From: CAZCAC01 sp964496575
GTDB taxonomy: Bacteria; Planctomycetota; UBA1135; GCA-002686595
Direction of reading: 5' to 3'
Length of the DNA: 45,568 bases
NCBI GenBank assembly: GCA_964496575.1
Contig: CAZCAC010000069.1
Span: forward strand, 1 to 45,568
This document shows positions 16,408-25,850 of this stretch, piece after piece. A model generated the notes under the pieces. It was not told the origin of the DNA and did not search any database. It worked only from the letters and a program-made list of their open reading frames with translations. A program made the position numbers and the translations under genes. The first letter of the stretch is position 1, and each line of letters opens with the position of its first letter.

Positions 16408-18739
16408 GATCGACGCCCCGGTGGGGGAGCTCGCGGAGTGGCCCCCCGGTCCGCCAAGGCCCGGGGGCTGGTTCGCGGGGGCGCGCGCGGCGCACGGGGT
16501 GGCCCTGCACCAGGAGTACCAGGAGGAGGCCCGGCGGAACGACGCCAGCTTCGAGGCGGAGAAGGCCCTGTCGCTCGTGCACGAGACCGCGGAGTTCACC
16601 GTCCACCTGCACGGCCGAGCGGACGGCGTGCGGCGGACCGCGGACGGTGCGCTCCTGGTGGAGGAGATCAAGTCGACCATCGGGGCGACGGGGCGGAAGG
16701 CCCACCGCCGGCAGCTGCGCCTCTACACGCTGTGCCTGGCGGGCGCCGAACCCGAGTGCGAGGTGCGCGGTCGGCTGGTCCTGATCTCGCCGGTCGATGG
16801 CACGCGGCGCATCGTCGACGTGCCCTGCGAGCCCACGCGCGTGCGGCGGGAGCTGAACGCTCTGGTGACGCGAGTGATCGCCGCCGCCCGCCGCGACGAG
16901 GAGCGGCGCCGGCGGCGGCTGGAAGCGGCCGGGCGGCTTCGTTTTCCCTACGCGGATCGGCGGCCAGGGCAGGAGGAGCTGGAGACCGCGGTGACCGAGA
17001 GCCTGGACGCGGGACGACCGCTCCTGGCCATGGCTCCGACGGGGACGGGCAAGACGATCAGCGCTCTCCTGCCCGCCCTGCGCTACGCCCTGAAGAGCGA
17101 CGCGGCACTCTGGTTCCTGACCGCGAAGACGTCGCAGCAGGAGCTGGCCGCGCGCACCTTCCTCGACCTCGACGCCGAGGGCCTCACCGCCTGCACGTTG
17201 CGGGCCAAGGCGCGCCTCTGTCCGACCGGGACGCTGCTCTGCCATCCCGAACGTTGCGCGCTGCTCGCGCAGTGCTCGGCGCGCGGGCGCGTGGACGGTG
17301 TCATCGAGGAGCTGCTCGCCGCTCACCGGTACGTCGCGCCGGAAGCGGTTCTCGCCGCCGGCGAGAGGCACGAGCTGTGTCCGTACGTCCTGACCATGGC
17401 GCTCACGGGCCGCGTCGACGTGGTGATCGGCGACTACAACTACCTGTACGGCCCGGCCACGGGGATCACCTCGCGGCGGCGCGAGGTGGTGGCGATCGTC
17501 GACGAGGCGCACAACCTCTTCGACCGCGCGCGCGACCACCACAGCCAGGAGCTCCCGCGCTCGCGGATCACCGAAGCACGCGGCGCCGCACCGCCCGAGG
17601 CCGCGTCGTTCCTCGGGCAGCTGGAGGCGCTGTTCGACGAGCTGGGTGAAGAGGCGGAGCTGGAGCACGGCTCCGGCTTCCAGGGGCACCGGCCGTTGCC
17701 CGAACGCTCGCGGGCCTGGGACGAGCTGGCGACGGAGGCGACGCGCCTCGCGGTCGTCTTCACCGCGTCCGATCGCGTGGCACCCCCGGACGATCCCTTT
17801 CTCGGCCTGTTGCGCGACGTGATGTGGCTGCGCGAGCTGCTCGCCGCCGGGGAGCCGGAGCTGATCGCCTACGCGCACGCGGGGGGCGTGGGAGTGCTCT
17901 GCGTCGATCCCGCCCGACGCCTGGCCGAACGGCACCGGGAAGCGCGGGGAATGGTGGCCTTGAGCGCGACGCTGTCGCCCCTCTCCTACTACACCGACGT
18001 CCTGGGTTTCCGCTCGTGTGATCCGCTCGAGCTGTCCTTGCCGTCGCCCTTCCCGCCGGAGAACCGCTGCATCGTCATCGATCCCGGCGTGGACACGACG
18101 TACCGGGCGCGAACCCAGCACTACGACGCGATCGCTCGCCGTCTCCGGCGTTACGTGACGGTGATGCCGGGACACCACGCCGCGTTCTTCCCGAGCTTCG
18201 TTTTCCTGGAGGCGGTGCGCTCGCGGTTGAACATCCGCGAGACGCGCCTCCTGGTCCAGTCGCCGCGCCAGTCACACGCCGAGAGCCGGCGAATCCTCGA
18301 CGCCCTGCGCGAAGGGGAAGAGCCGACCCTGCTCCTGGCCGTGACCGGCGGGAGCTTCGGCGAGGGTATCGACCTGCCGGGAAAGGCGCTCATCGGCGTG
18401 ATCATCGTCGGCCCGTGCCTGCCCCCGGTCGGCTTCGAGCGCGCCTGCATGCGCCACCACTTCGAGGCGACCTGTGGCCAGGGCTTCAGCCGGGCGATGC
18501 TGATCCCCGGCATGCAGCGCGTGATCCAGGCGGCGGGGCGCGTGCACCGATGCTCGACGGACGTGGGCAGCATCGTCCTCCTGGGGCAGCGCTTCGCCAC
18601 CGATCCGTTCCTCGAGTGCCTGCCGCCGTCGTGGTACCGGTGCGACCCGCGCGAGCTGGTTCACGAGGACCCACACCGCCCGCTGCGCGACTTCTGGCGC
18701 CCGCACCGAGCGCTTCAGGGAGTCCAGGTGATCTCGTAG
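16379..18739 (+). CDS. PD-(D/E)XK nuclease fused to iron-sulfur XPD/DinG-family helicase
   Basis: 786 residues from ATG 16379, overlapping the previous gene by 29 nt. The N-terminal 150 residues form a PD-(D/E)XK nuclease-like domain (D82 in G-R-A-D-G, then E96-I-K98). A superfamily 2 helicase of the Rad3/XPD/DinG type follows: Walker A A-P-T-G-T-G-K-T (219-226), DEAH box D375-E-A-H378-N-L, S-A-T-L-S-P, G-S-F-G-E-G-I-D-L-P-G and Q-A-A-G-R-V-H-R. Between motifs I and II are several cysteines (C272, C281, C288, C293, C299, C334 in C-P-Y), enough for the family's 4Fe-4S cluster. Similar nuclease-helicase fusions neighbour FAN1 nucleases in Pseudomonas (from memory), which suggests crosslink or fork repair. 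Its 3' end overlaps the convergent FG-GAP gene by 25 bp. Confidence 0.92.
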   Translation: MLRVDLAAREIDAPVGELAEWPPGPPRPGGWFAGARAAHGVALHQEYQEEARRNDASFEAEKALSLVHETAEFTVHLHGRADGVRRTADGALLVEEIKSTIGATGRKAHRRQLRLYTLCLAGAEPECEVRGRLVLISPVDGTRRIVDVPCEPTRVRRELNALVTRVIAAARRDEERRRRRLEAAGRLRFPYADRRPGQEELETAVTESLDAGRPLLAMAPTGTGKTISALLPALRYALKSDAALWFLTAKTSQQELAARTFLDLDAEGLTACTLRAKARLCPTGTLLCHPERCALLAQCSARGRVDGVIEELLAAHRYVAPEAVLAAGERHELCPYVLTMALTGRVDVVIGDYNYLYGPATGITSRRREVVAIVDEAHNLFDRARDHHSQELPRSRITEARGAAPPEAASFLGQLEALFDELGEEAELEHGSGFQGHRPLPERSRAWDELATEATRLAVVFTASDRVAPPDDPFLGLLRDVMWLRELLAAGEPELIAYAHAGGVGVLCVDPARRLAERHREARGMVALSATLSPLSYYTDVLGFRSCDPLELSLPSPFPPENRCIVIDPGVDTTYRARTQHYDAIARRLRRYVTVMPGHHAAFFPSFVFLEAVRSRLNIRETRLLVQSPRQSHAESRRILDALREGEEPTLLLAVTGGSFGEGIDLPGKALIGVIIVGPCLPPVGFERACMRHHFEATCGQGFSRAMLIPGMQRVIQAAGRVHRCSTDVGSIVLLGQRFATDPFLECLPPSWYRCDPRELVHEDPHRPLRDFWRPHRALQGVQVIS

Positions 18740-21375
18740 CCGTTGGAGAGGTTGAAGTCCCAGACGCCCAGTCCGCAAGGCGGATCGTCTGTGGTGCGGT
18801 ACCAGCACTGGTAGCGCTTCGTCTGCCCGGCCTGGATGCCACCCTTGGCGGCGATTCCGACCGTCGTGCTGGAGGCGCCCGCCGCGTCGGCCGTGACGAC
18901 CTGCAAGCGGACCAGGCTCCCACCGGCGCAGCGCAGGCCGTCTCCGAAGTGAACGCCATCACCGCCTCCCAGCCGGTTGTCCGCCTGGAAGTAGAGGCCG
19001 GTATTGTCCGGCTCCAATCCGATGGTGGTCAGCACCAGCGAGTCATCGCTGGCGCTGGCCAGGCCGGTTCCGAAGAGCCCTGCTCCCGAGGCGAAGACGC
19101 CGTTGGCGCACCCAGCACCCATGAGGCTGCCATCGTTGTCGTTGGCGCAGGGGCAGGGGATTCCCTGCCCCGGGTCGCCGAAGCAGTAGGCCGCGCCGGG
19201 GACCGGGAAGCCGAAGACGTACGCCGCGCCGGCGTAGTGAAAGCTGTCATCACTGCCGTCGCCGTTCACCCCCGTCGCGTTGCTGTCCTCGCAGTACGCT
19301 CCCGAAACCACCGTTCCCTCCGACAGGTCGAGTGTCCGGCCGAAGAAGTCGATGGCGCCGGCGTTGAAGGCCTTGAGGTAGGCATCCTGATCCCAGGTCG
19401 TGCCCCGTCGAACGAAGAGATACGCCGCGCCGGCGGCCTCGGTGCCATTGCCCTGGTCACCATTGACCACGGTGGCGCCGCTGTCCTCGTCGGACGCGCC
19501 GACCACCAGGGTGTCACCCTCGACCACCACGGCTTCTCCGAAGTAATCGTCCGGGTCGGTATTGGAGGCCTTGAGGTAGACCTCCTGGCTCCAGGTCGTT
19601 CCCTCCCGGACGAAGACGTACGCCGCACCGGAGTAGTAGCAGCTGTTGTCGTGCTGGTCGCCGTTCACCCCGGTGGCGGAGGACTTCTCGAAGGGCGCCC
19701 CGACCACTGCCGTATCGCCCGACACCGACACGGAGTGGCCGAACAGGTCCATCCCATCGGTGTTGGAGGCCTTGATGTACGCCTGCTGGCTCCAGGTCGT
19801 GCCGCTCCTCACGAAGACGTAGGCGGCCCCGGCCTGCTGTTTTGAATTGTCGTTCTGGTTGCCGTTGACGCCGGTGGAGCCTCCCCACTCGCTGGGGGCA
19901 CCGACGATCATCGTGTCACTGGAGATCGACACGGATCGGCTGAACCAGTCGCTCTCCTCGGTATTGGAGGCCTTGATGTAGGCCTGCTGGCTCCAGGTCG
20001 TTCCACTTCTCGCGAAGACGTACACCGCACCCGACGTGGCAGCACTGTCGTCGTACTGGTTGCCGTTCACGCCGGTCGCGCTGCTGTCCTCCCCCAGCGC
20101 CCCGACGAGGATCGTATCACCGTCGATCGCGACGGACTCTCCGAACCAGTCTTGAATCTGGGTGTTGGAGGCCTTCAGGTAGGCCTGCTGGCTCCAGGTC
20201 GTCCCCTCCCGCACGAAGACGTAAGCCGCGCCCGCCTTCTCGGCGCTGTTGTCGAGCTCATAGCCGTTGACGCCGGTGTCGGAGCTGTCCTCCGCCCAGG
20301 CGCCGACCACGATCGTATCGCCGGAGATGGCCACGGCCTCACCGAAGAGATCCCCCCAGTTCGTGTTGGAGGCCTTCAGGTAGGCCTGCTGGTACCAACC
20401 GCTGAGGCCTCGCACGAAGATGTAGGCCGCCCCCGAGTACTGGTAGTTGTTGTTGCTCTCGTCGCCGTTGACGCCCGTCGCGGCGCTGGCTTCCTGGGAG
20501 GCGCCGACGACCACCGTGTCCCCGGAAATCCCCACAGAGACACCGAACAGGTCGTCGGGATCGGTATTGGAGGCTTTCAGGTAGGCGTGCTGTGCCCAGG
20601 GATCGATCGTCAGCGGATAGCGCGCGCCCCGATCATCCACGATGAGACACAGCCCTCCCTCGACAGTCACGAAGTGCGCTTTCAGCTCCCGATTCTCGGC
20701 GTCGAATACGAGCAATCCCGAGTAGGTGAGCACGACCGCATCTCTCTCGTCGAGGAAGCGAACTCCACGTCCATTGCTACCGACCTCGGGCCGCAGCGTA
20801 CCGCGCACGGCGAGCCTGAACGTCAGCGAGTCTCGTTCATGGTCGGGGTCACGTGGCGGGCGCCGTTCGACGGTGAAGCCGTGCTCCAGCCCACGTCTGT
20901 CGTTGACGTACCATTCCCGCAGGTCTGCGTTCCAGACGTAGGTCACTCGCTGGCCCTCGGCGACTATCCGTGAAGGGTCGGTAACTCGCTGTTGGTGGCC
21001 GTCGAAACCGTAGCTCTCGAGCTCGAGCCCCCACTGCCAGCCCCCACCGTCGGGTTCGGTGAGAGAACCCTGGCCGTCGAAGTGCGTCGACCAGCGCTGC
21101 CCGGGATTGCGGGCCTGGTAGCCGTTCTCGGTGGGAGTGGCTGCGTGGCGACTCGCCTCGTACACCATCCGGATGTCGGTCCAGTCCTCGGCGGTGAGCT
21201 CCCCGGAAGAGGCCTCTCTCGTTTCCGGTGGGGCCGGCTCCGATCGAATCGCCCCTGCGGGGCCGGCGTCGGCAAGCGGCGGGGTCTGGCCGGTCGCATT
21301 CGGAAGCATGAGGAACGCACAGGACCAGGAAAACAGCGTCACCAGGACGCTAGGGGCGCGAGCAATCGTATTCAT
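18715..21375 (-). CDS. Secreted FG-GAP/integrin-alpha-like repeat protein with planctomycete-type C-terminal module
   Basis: 886 residues from ATG 21375 (M-N-T-I-A-R), chosen because it opens a signal peptide (V-L-V-T-L-F-S-W-S-C-A-F-L). After an N-terminal domain (about 50-290) come seven repeats of 67 residues, each with Q-Q-A-Y-L-K-A-S-N-T ... F-G-x-S-V-x-I-S-G-D-T-x-V-V-G-A ... A-T-G-V-N-G-D ... G-A-A-Y-V-F-V-R, as in FG-GAP beta-propeller blades. The last 170 residues are a Cys-rich module (Y-C-F-G-D-P-G ... P-C-P-C ... G-C-A-N-G) ending N-G-Y-E-I-T-W-T-P, also present in two other proteins here. Probably exported and surface-bound. It is a paralogue of the broken gene just upstream and converges on the helicase gene with a 25-bp overlap. 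Confidence 0.88.
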   Translation of the reverse strand: MNTIARAPSVLVTLFSWSCAFLMLPNATGQTPPLADAGPAGAIRSEPAPPETREASSGELTAEDWTDIRMVYEASRHAATPTENGYQARNPGQRWSTHFDGQGSLTEPDGGGWQWGLELESYGFDGHQQRVTDPSRIVAEGQRVTYVWNADLREWYVNDRRGLEHGFTVERRPPRDPDHERDSLTFRLAVRGTLRPEVGSNGRGVRFLDERDAVVLTYSGLLVFDAENRELKAHFVTVEGGLCLIVDDRGARYPLTIDPWAQHAYLKASNTDPDDLFGVSVGISGDTVVVGASQEASAATGVNGDESNNNYQYSGAAYIFVRGLSGWYQQAYLKASNTNWGDLFGEAVAISGDTIVVGAWAEDSSDTGVNGYELDNSAEKAGAAYVFVREGTTWSQQAYLKASNTQIQDWFGESVAIDGDTILVGALGEDSSATGVNGNQYDDSAATSGAVYVFARSGTTWSQQAYIKASNTEESDWFSRSVSISSDTMIVGAPSEWGGSTGVNGNQNDNSKQQAGAAYVFVRSGTTWSQQAYIKASNTDGMDLFGHSVSVSGDTAVVGAPFEKSSATGVNGDQHDNSCYYSGAAYVFVREGTTWSQEVYLKASNTDPDDYFGEAVVVEGDTLVVGASDEDSGATVVNGDQGNGTEAAGAAYLFVRRGTTWDQDAYLKAFNAGAIDFFGRTLDLSEGTVVSGAYCEDSNATGVNGDGSDDSFHYAGAAYVFGFPVPGAAYCFGDPGQGIPCPCANDNDGSLMGAGCANGVFASGAGLFGTGLASASDDSLVLTTIGLEPDNTGLYFQADNRLGGGDGVHFGDGLRCAGGSLVRLQVVTADAAGASSTTVGIAAKGGIQAGQTKRYQCWYRTTDDPPCGLGVWDFNLSNGYEITWTP
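19371..20600 (-). repeat. Seven 201-bp coding repeats (FG-GAP blades)
   Basis: The motif encoding K-A-S/F-N recurs at 19371, 19569, 19770, 19971, 20172, 20373 and about 20574, a spacing of 201 bp except for the first step (198). Both DNA and protein are similar between units, so this is a tandem internal duplication inside the FG-GAP gene, not an independent element. Confidence 0.8.
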
Positions 21376-21542
21376 CGGAAGAGAGACGTCCGAGGCCTGG
21401 AATCCGGAGAGGGGGCAGAGGGAGTACTCCGCAATGCTCGTGCCGTCACTGATATTCCGGAAGGGCCTACCAGCGGTGCTCTCCAGCGCCGCGGATGGTC
21501 GCTTTCGCACGAATCGGGAGGTGCGAGAGAGAGGCCTTCGCA

Positions 21543-21561
21543 CACCGATCGTCCATCGGTG
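21543..21561 (-). terminator. Candidate hairpin after the broken FG-GAP gene
   Basis: CACCGAT (21543-21549) and ATCGGTG (21555-21561) form a 7-bp stem with a 5-nt loop, 50 nt after the stop codon at 21611 in the direction of transcription. No T-run follows. The rest of the 235-bp gap between the two FG-GAP genes shows nothing else clear. Confidence 0.35.
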
Positions 21562-21610
21562 CGGACTCGGTCTCCACCGGTATCCACCCGGAGAGCGGCG
21601 GCAGACCCGC

Positions 21611-23854
21611 TCAAGGCAGCCAGGTCACTTCGTATCCATTGGACAGGTTGAAGTCCCAGACCCCGACACCGCAGGGGGGATCGTCGGTGGTCCGATACCA
21701 GTACTGATAGCGCTTGATGTCGCCCGCCGAGACACCGCCCTTCGCGGCGAGCCCGATGGTCGTGGAGGAAGTGCCGCTGACGTCGGCGGTGCGGATCTGC
21801 AATCGGACCTGATTGCCATCGGCGCAGCGCAGACCGTCTCCGAACGGAAGGCCTGCCCCGCCATTCACCCGATTGTCCGCCTGCAGGTAGAGGCCGGTAT
21901 TGCCAGGTTCCGCTCCGGTCGTGGACAGCACGAGAGTGTCCGTACTGACGCTGGCGAGGCCGGTCCCGTAGAGGCGTGCTCCGGAGGCGAACACACCGTT
22001 GGCGCAGCCCGAACCACGAATGCTGCCGTCGTTGTCATTGGCGCAAGGGCAGGGAGTACTGCTGCCCGGGTCCCCGAAGCAGTAACTCACGCTGGCGTCC
22101 GGTCCGGAGAAGACGTAGGCCGCGCCTGAGCCATCCGAGGAATTGTCGTTCTGGTCGCCGTTCACGCCGGTAGCGCTGCTCTCCTCGGAAGGCGCTCCGA
22201 TCACCAACATGCCGCCCGACATCGACACCGAAGTGCCGAATTGGTCGTTCACATCGGTGTTGGAAGCCTTGATGTAGGCATCTTGATTCCAGGTCGTTCC
22301 GCTTCGTCCAAAGAGGTACGCAGCGCCGGAATACGACGCGTCGAAGTTGTTCTGATCGCCGTTCACTCCGGTGGCGTTGCTGGCCTCGTAGGGGGCTCCG
22401 ACCAGCACCCTGTCGCCCGAGACCGCCACGGCGTAGCCGAAGCGGTCGTTGGAGAAGGTGTCAGAGGCCTTGAGGTAGGCCTGCTGGCTCCAGCCGGCTC
22501 CACCCCGAGTGAAGACGTAGACCGCACCGGAGTCGGTCGCGCTGTTGTCGCCCTGATCCCCATCGACACCGGTGGCGGCGCTGTCCTCCCTGGAGGCCCC
22601 GACAGCGACGAGGTCGATCGATGCCGACACGGCATCCCCGAAGCGATCGTCGGCTTCACTGTTGGAAGCCTTGATATAGGCTTCCTGTTGCCAGACCGTG
22701 CCGGTTCGTTGGAACACATAGGCTGCCCCGGCTTGCCAGACGCTGTTGTCACTCTGGTCCCCGTTGACGCCGGTGGCGTTGCTCGCTTCGCCGTGCGCCC
22801 CGATCACGACGGTGTCACCGAACACGTCCACAGAGTTGCCGAACCAGTCGGTCGTGTTGGTATTGGAGGCCTTGAGGTAGGCCTGCTGCACCCAGGTCGT
22901 GCCAGTTCGCACGAACACATAGACTGCACCAGCCCTCGTAGCGCTGTTGTCGCCCTGGTTGCCGTTCACTCCGGTGGCTCTGCTGTCCTCACCCCAGGCC
23001 CCGACGACGATCATGTCACCGGAGATCGCCACCGAACCGCCGAAGAAGTCGCCCCACTCCGTGTTGGACGCTTTCAGATAGGCTTGCTGGCTCCAGAGCG
23101 TACCGTCTCTCACGAACACATACGCTGCGCCGGCTCCCCAGGCACTATTGTCAGCTTGATCACCATTCACTCCGGTTGCGGCGCTCTCCTCGAAGTAGGC
23201 TCCGACGACTACCGTGTCACCTGAGATCGCCACTGACTCACCGAACTGATCATCCACGCCGGTGTTACTGGCCTTGAGATAGGCTTCCTGGTGCCAGCTC
23301 GTTCCGTCCCACACGAACACGTAGGCCGCGCCTGAGTTGTTCGCGGAATTGTCGTTCTGGTCGCCGTTCACGCCGGTAGCACCACTCTCCTCCACTCGAG
23401 CTCCAACCACCACGGTGGAACCGAAGATCGCCACCGACGAACCGAACGAGTCCATGACGCCGGTGTTGGAAGCCTTGAGGTAGGCCACCTGCCGCGCGAT
23501 GGGGTCGATGGTCACTGGATACAGCGCATCGCCTTCGTCGATGTGGATGGACAGGGTATCGGCAGTACACTCGAAGCTCGCGTCCAGCAGACGATGCCGG
23601 GCATCGAAGACGGTCAGGCCCGTATAGCTGAGCGCCACCGTTCCATCGTCCTCGAGGAACTGCACCCCGCGCTCGTTGCTCATCACTCGTGGGCGCAGCG
23701 AGCCGCGCACGAGGATCGTCAGGGTCAGCGGGCCATCGCTCTCCCGGGTGTCTCGCGTCGGACGCCGATGAAGGGTGTAGCCGTGCTCGAGGCCGCGAGT
23801 GTCATTGCAGGGCTCCTGACACATGCGCCCCGATTCATGCAACCATCCGCTCAT
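21611..23854 (-). pseudogene. 3' part of an FG-GAP repeat protein gene split by a MITE
   Basis: This frame encodes the seven 67-residue FG-GAP repeats and the C-terminal Y-C-F-G-D-P-G/P-C-P-C module of a protein close to the one at 18715-21375. It has lost its signal peptide and first domain. Its first 16 or so residues (M-S-G-W-L-H-E-S-G-R...) are encoded by the inserted element, and homology begins at N-D-T-R-G-L-E-H-G, exactly where the paralogue continues (N-D-R-R-G-L-E-H-G). Removing the 203-bp element and one 5-bp target copy restores a single frame from 24422 to 21611 of about 867 residues. Any product made from the internal ATG would stay in the cytoplasm. The open frame is otherwise undamaged, so the insertion is probably recent. 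Confidence 0.9.
22267..23490 (-). repeat. Seven 201-bp coding repeats in the split FG-GAP gene
   Basis: The K-A-S-N-encoding motif recurs at 22267, 22468, 22669, 22870, about 23071, 23272 and 23473, exactly 201 bp apart. The period and number equal those of the neighbouring paralogue, so the array existed before the two genes diverged or has been kept in step by recombination. Confidence 0.8.
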
Positions 23855-24010
23855 GGCTCAGCAGGGAAACGGCGTGTCGGGCTCGCTCCCTGGTCGGTGT
23901 CGATCGCGGCCCCCGTCAAAGCGTTGCATACCTTATGACGCACCCCCTCATCGTGAATGAACGGCATTCGGCCAATGCCGCCACTCCACGCACCTATGTC
24001 AGGAGCCCTG
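23808..24010. mobile_element. 203-bp MITE-like element with 14-bp terminal inverted repeats and 5-bp target duplication
   Basis: The left end CAGGGCTCCTGACA (23808-23821) is the exact reverse complement of the right end TGTCAGGAGCCCTG (23997-24010). Both sides carry the direct repeat CATTG (23803-23807 and 24011-24015). The uninterrupted paralogous sequence confirms the empty site: W-Y-V-N-D is continuous there but broken here after W-Y-V-N. The 203 bp contain no transposase, so this is a non-autonomous element that needs an enzyme supplied in trans. The element brings a TAG that ends the upstream reading frame and an ATG that opens the downstream one. I did not assign an IS family; no second copy is visible in the window. 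Confidence 0.9.
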
Positions 24011-24422
24011 CATTGACGTACCACTCGTCGAGATCATCGTTCCACGAGTAGACGAAGCGTTGTCCTTCCGCGGTCACCTGCACGGGTTCGGCCACCGCCT
24101 GATCGCTGCCGGCGAATCCGTAGCTCTCGAGCTCCAGCCCCCACGACCAATCACCGGCGTCGGGCTCGGTGGTGAAGCCGCGCCCGTCGAAGTGTGTCAG
24201 CCAGGCCTGCCCGGGGTTGCGCGCGAGATGGCCGTCCTCGATCGGGCGGACAGCATGACGACCCACCTCGTAGGCCGCCCGGATGCCGTCCCAGGCTCCG
24301 GGAGTGAGGCAGTCGGAAACGGTTCTCTCATCGGGCGGAATGGCGGATGCCGTGAGGGAGAGGGCGCAACACCAGCAGAGCAGCATCGCCGGGACACGTC
24401 GGCACGGAGAGGTACTTCTCAT
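23994..24422 (-). pseudogene. 5' part of the split FG-GAP gene
   Basis: 142 residues from ATG 24422: a signal peptide (M-L-L-C-W-C-C-A-L-S-L-T-A-S-A) and the N-terminal domain (W-D-G-I-R-A-A-Y-E-V-G-R-H-A ... W-G-L-E-L-E-S-Y-G-F-A-G ... D-E-W-Y-V-N). This matches the paralogue at 18715-21375 line by line. The frame then enters the inserted element and ends five residues later (A-G-L-L-T, then TAG). A short exported fragment may be made, but it lacks all repeats. It lies 62 nt downstream of the amidohydrolase stop codon. Confidence 0.9.
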
Positions 24423-24484
24423 CGCGGAGGCTCGGTCTGTGGGAGCAGGCGGGCAGCGAGACCGAGTCGATTCTACCTCCGGTG

Positions 24485-25783
24485 CTAGAAATAAGGGCCG
24501 CCACGTGCCAGGTCCGCGAAGGTCCGCTGCGGGACCTCGGGAACCCCCGCCCGGTAGCCGATCCCGTCCTTGATCACCTCGACGAGCGCGCCGCTCTCGA
24601 ACAACCCGGGATCCTCGACGACGTCACCCTTCGCGATCAGGAGGTCCGCCCGCTTGCCCGGCTCTAGCACGCCCGTGTCGTCCTGTCCGATCTCCCGCGC
24701 GGCGAGGCCCGTCGCGCCGAACCAGGCGGCGAGCGGCGTGAGGCCGTCGCGGACGAGGCAGGCGAGCTCCATCCAGTTGCGCCCGTGCATCCCCGGCAGG
24801 ATGGGGTCGGTGCCGGCGAGGATCTTCAGGCCGCCGCCGCGCGCGAACTCGACCGCCGAGGCGTGCACCTCGCCGACCTGCTTGACCTTCTCGAGGACGA
24901 AGGGGTCGAGCCCGTCGGCGTCCTGGAGCGCGTGAGTCACCCACGAGGTCGGCGTCACCGTGCAGCCCTTCGCGTCCGCCATCTCGACGAGGCGCTCGTT
25001 CATGAAGGAGATGTGCTGGATGTCGTCGACGCCATTCAGGATGGCGAGCTCGATCCCGGAGCGGCTGTGCGAGTGCGCCGCGACGCGCAACCCTCGCGCG
25101 TGCGCCTCGTCACAGATCGCGGCGACCTCCTCCGCCGTGAACTCGCGATGCTCCAGAGCGTCGCCGGGCGAGGCGACGCCGGGACTGGTGCAGAGCTTGA
25201 TCAGATCCGCTCCGCAGGCGCTGATCTCGCGGACGCGCTTGCGCGCCTCCCAAGGCCCGTCGACGATGCTGCTCGGTCGCCCCGGCGCTTCGGGGAAGAG
25301 CCGGCTGAGCTCGGCGTGACAGCGGTCCGGCCCGCGGAAGTCGGCGTGCCCGCCGGTGGTGGACAGCATGCAGATGGCGATCTTGAGCCGCGGCCCGATC
25401 ATCTGCCCCTCGTCGACCAGCCGCTTCATCAGGTGGGTCGCCCCGCCGATGTCCCGCATGGTGGTCACACCGCCGTCGACGAGCGTGGTGAAGAGGATCT
25501 TCTCGGTGCAGAGCAACCCCGACGCCCCGTTCATCCGGTCGAGATCCGCCGAGGTGATCCCCAGCGCGGTGATGTGCCCGTGGCAGTCGATCAGCCCCGG
25601 AGTGATCGTGTAGCCGGAGCAATCGACGAGCGTGTGCGACGGCCCGACGGTCAGCGAAGGGTCGTGTGGCCCGAGCTCGCGGATCGACCCGTCCTCGAGG
25701 TGGAGGTCGACGCCTCGGTGGATCGAGCTCGAGCTCTCGGAGGTCCCGTCGTACAGCTTCTTGATATTGGAGAGGATCAGCAT
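24485..25783 (-). CDS. Amidohydrolase (imidazolonepropionase/prolidase-like)
   Basis: 432 residues from ATG 25783 (M-L-I-L-S-N-I-K-K), which begins the small beta domain of the superfamily; a longer frame overlaps the upstream gene. The metal site is complete: H68-x-H70 in D-C-H-G-H, K196 in L-I-K-L-C-T-S as the likely carboxylated lysine, H237 in A-A-H-S-H, H257 in Q-H-I-S-F and D326 in L-A-G-T-D-P. The closing part (G-V-L-E-P-G-K-R-A-D-L-L-I) is typical. Such enzymes hydrolyse cyclic amides or Xaa-Pro/Arg dipeptides; the substrate cannot be read from sequence. No signal peptide. It follows the GH95 gene by 67 nt on the same strand. Confidence 0.9.
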   Translation of the reverse strand: MLILSNIKKLYDGTSESSSSIHRGVDLHLEDGSIRELGPHDPSLTVGPSHTLVDCSGYTITPGLIDCHGHITALGITSADLDRMNGASGLLCTEKILFTTLVDGGVTTMRDIGGATHLMKRLVDEGQMIGPRLKIAICMLSTTGGHADFRGPDRCHAELSRLFPEAPGRPSSIVDGPWEARKRVREISACGADLIKLCTSPGVASPGDALEHREFTAEEVAAICDEAHARGLRVAAHSHSRSGIELAILNGVDDIQHISFMNERLVEMADAKGCTVTPTSWVTHALQDADGLDPFVLEKVKQVGEVHASAVEFARGGGLKILAGTDPILPGMHGRNWMELACLVRDGLTPLAAWFGATGLAAREIGQDDTGVLEPGKRADLLIAKGDVVEDPGLFESGALVEVIKDGIGYRAGVPEVPQRTFADLARGGPYF

Positions 25784-25850
25784 GGGCAGAGGATAGCGAT
25801 TCGGGCGGTGGGGGACCTGACGGCCGACCCTCCGGTCGGCAGATCCTCGA

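Noticed and set aside
19371..23490. Regularly spaced repeats that could suggest a CRISPR array
   Set aside because: Units are 201 bp, in frame, and encode FG-GAP blades; there are no short identical repeats with unique spacers and no cas genes.
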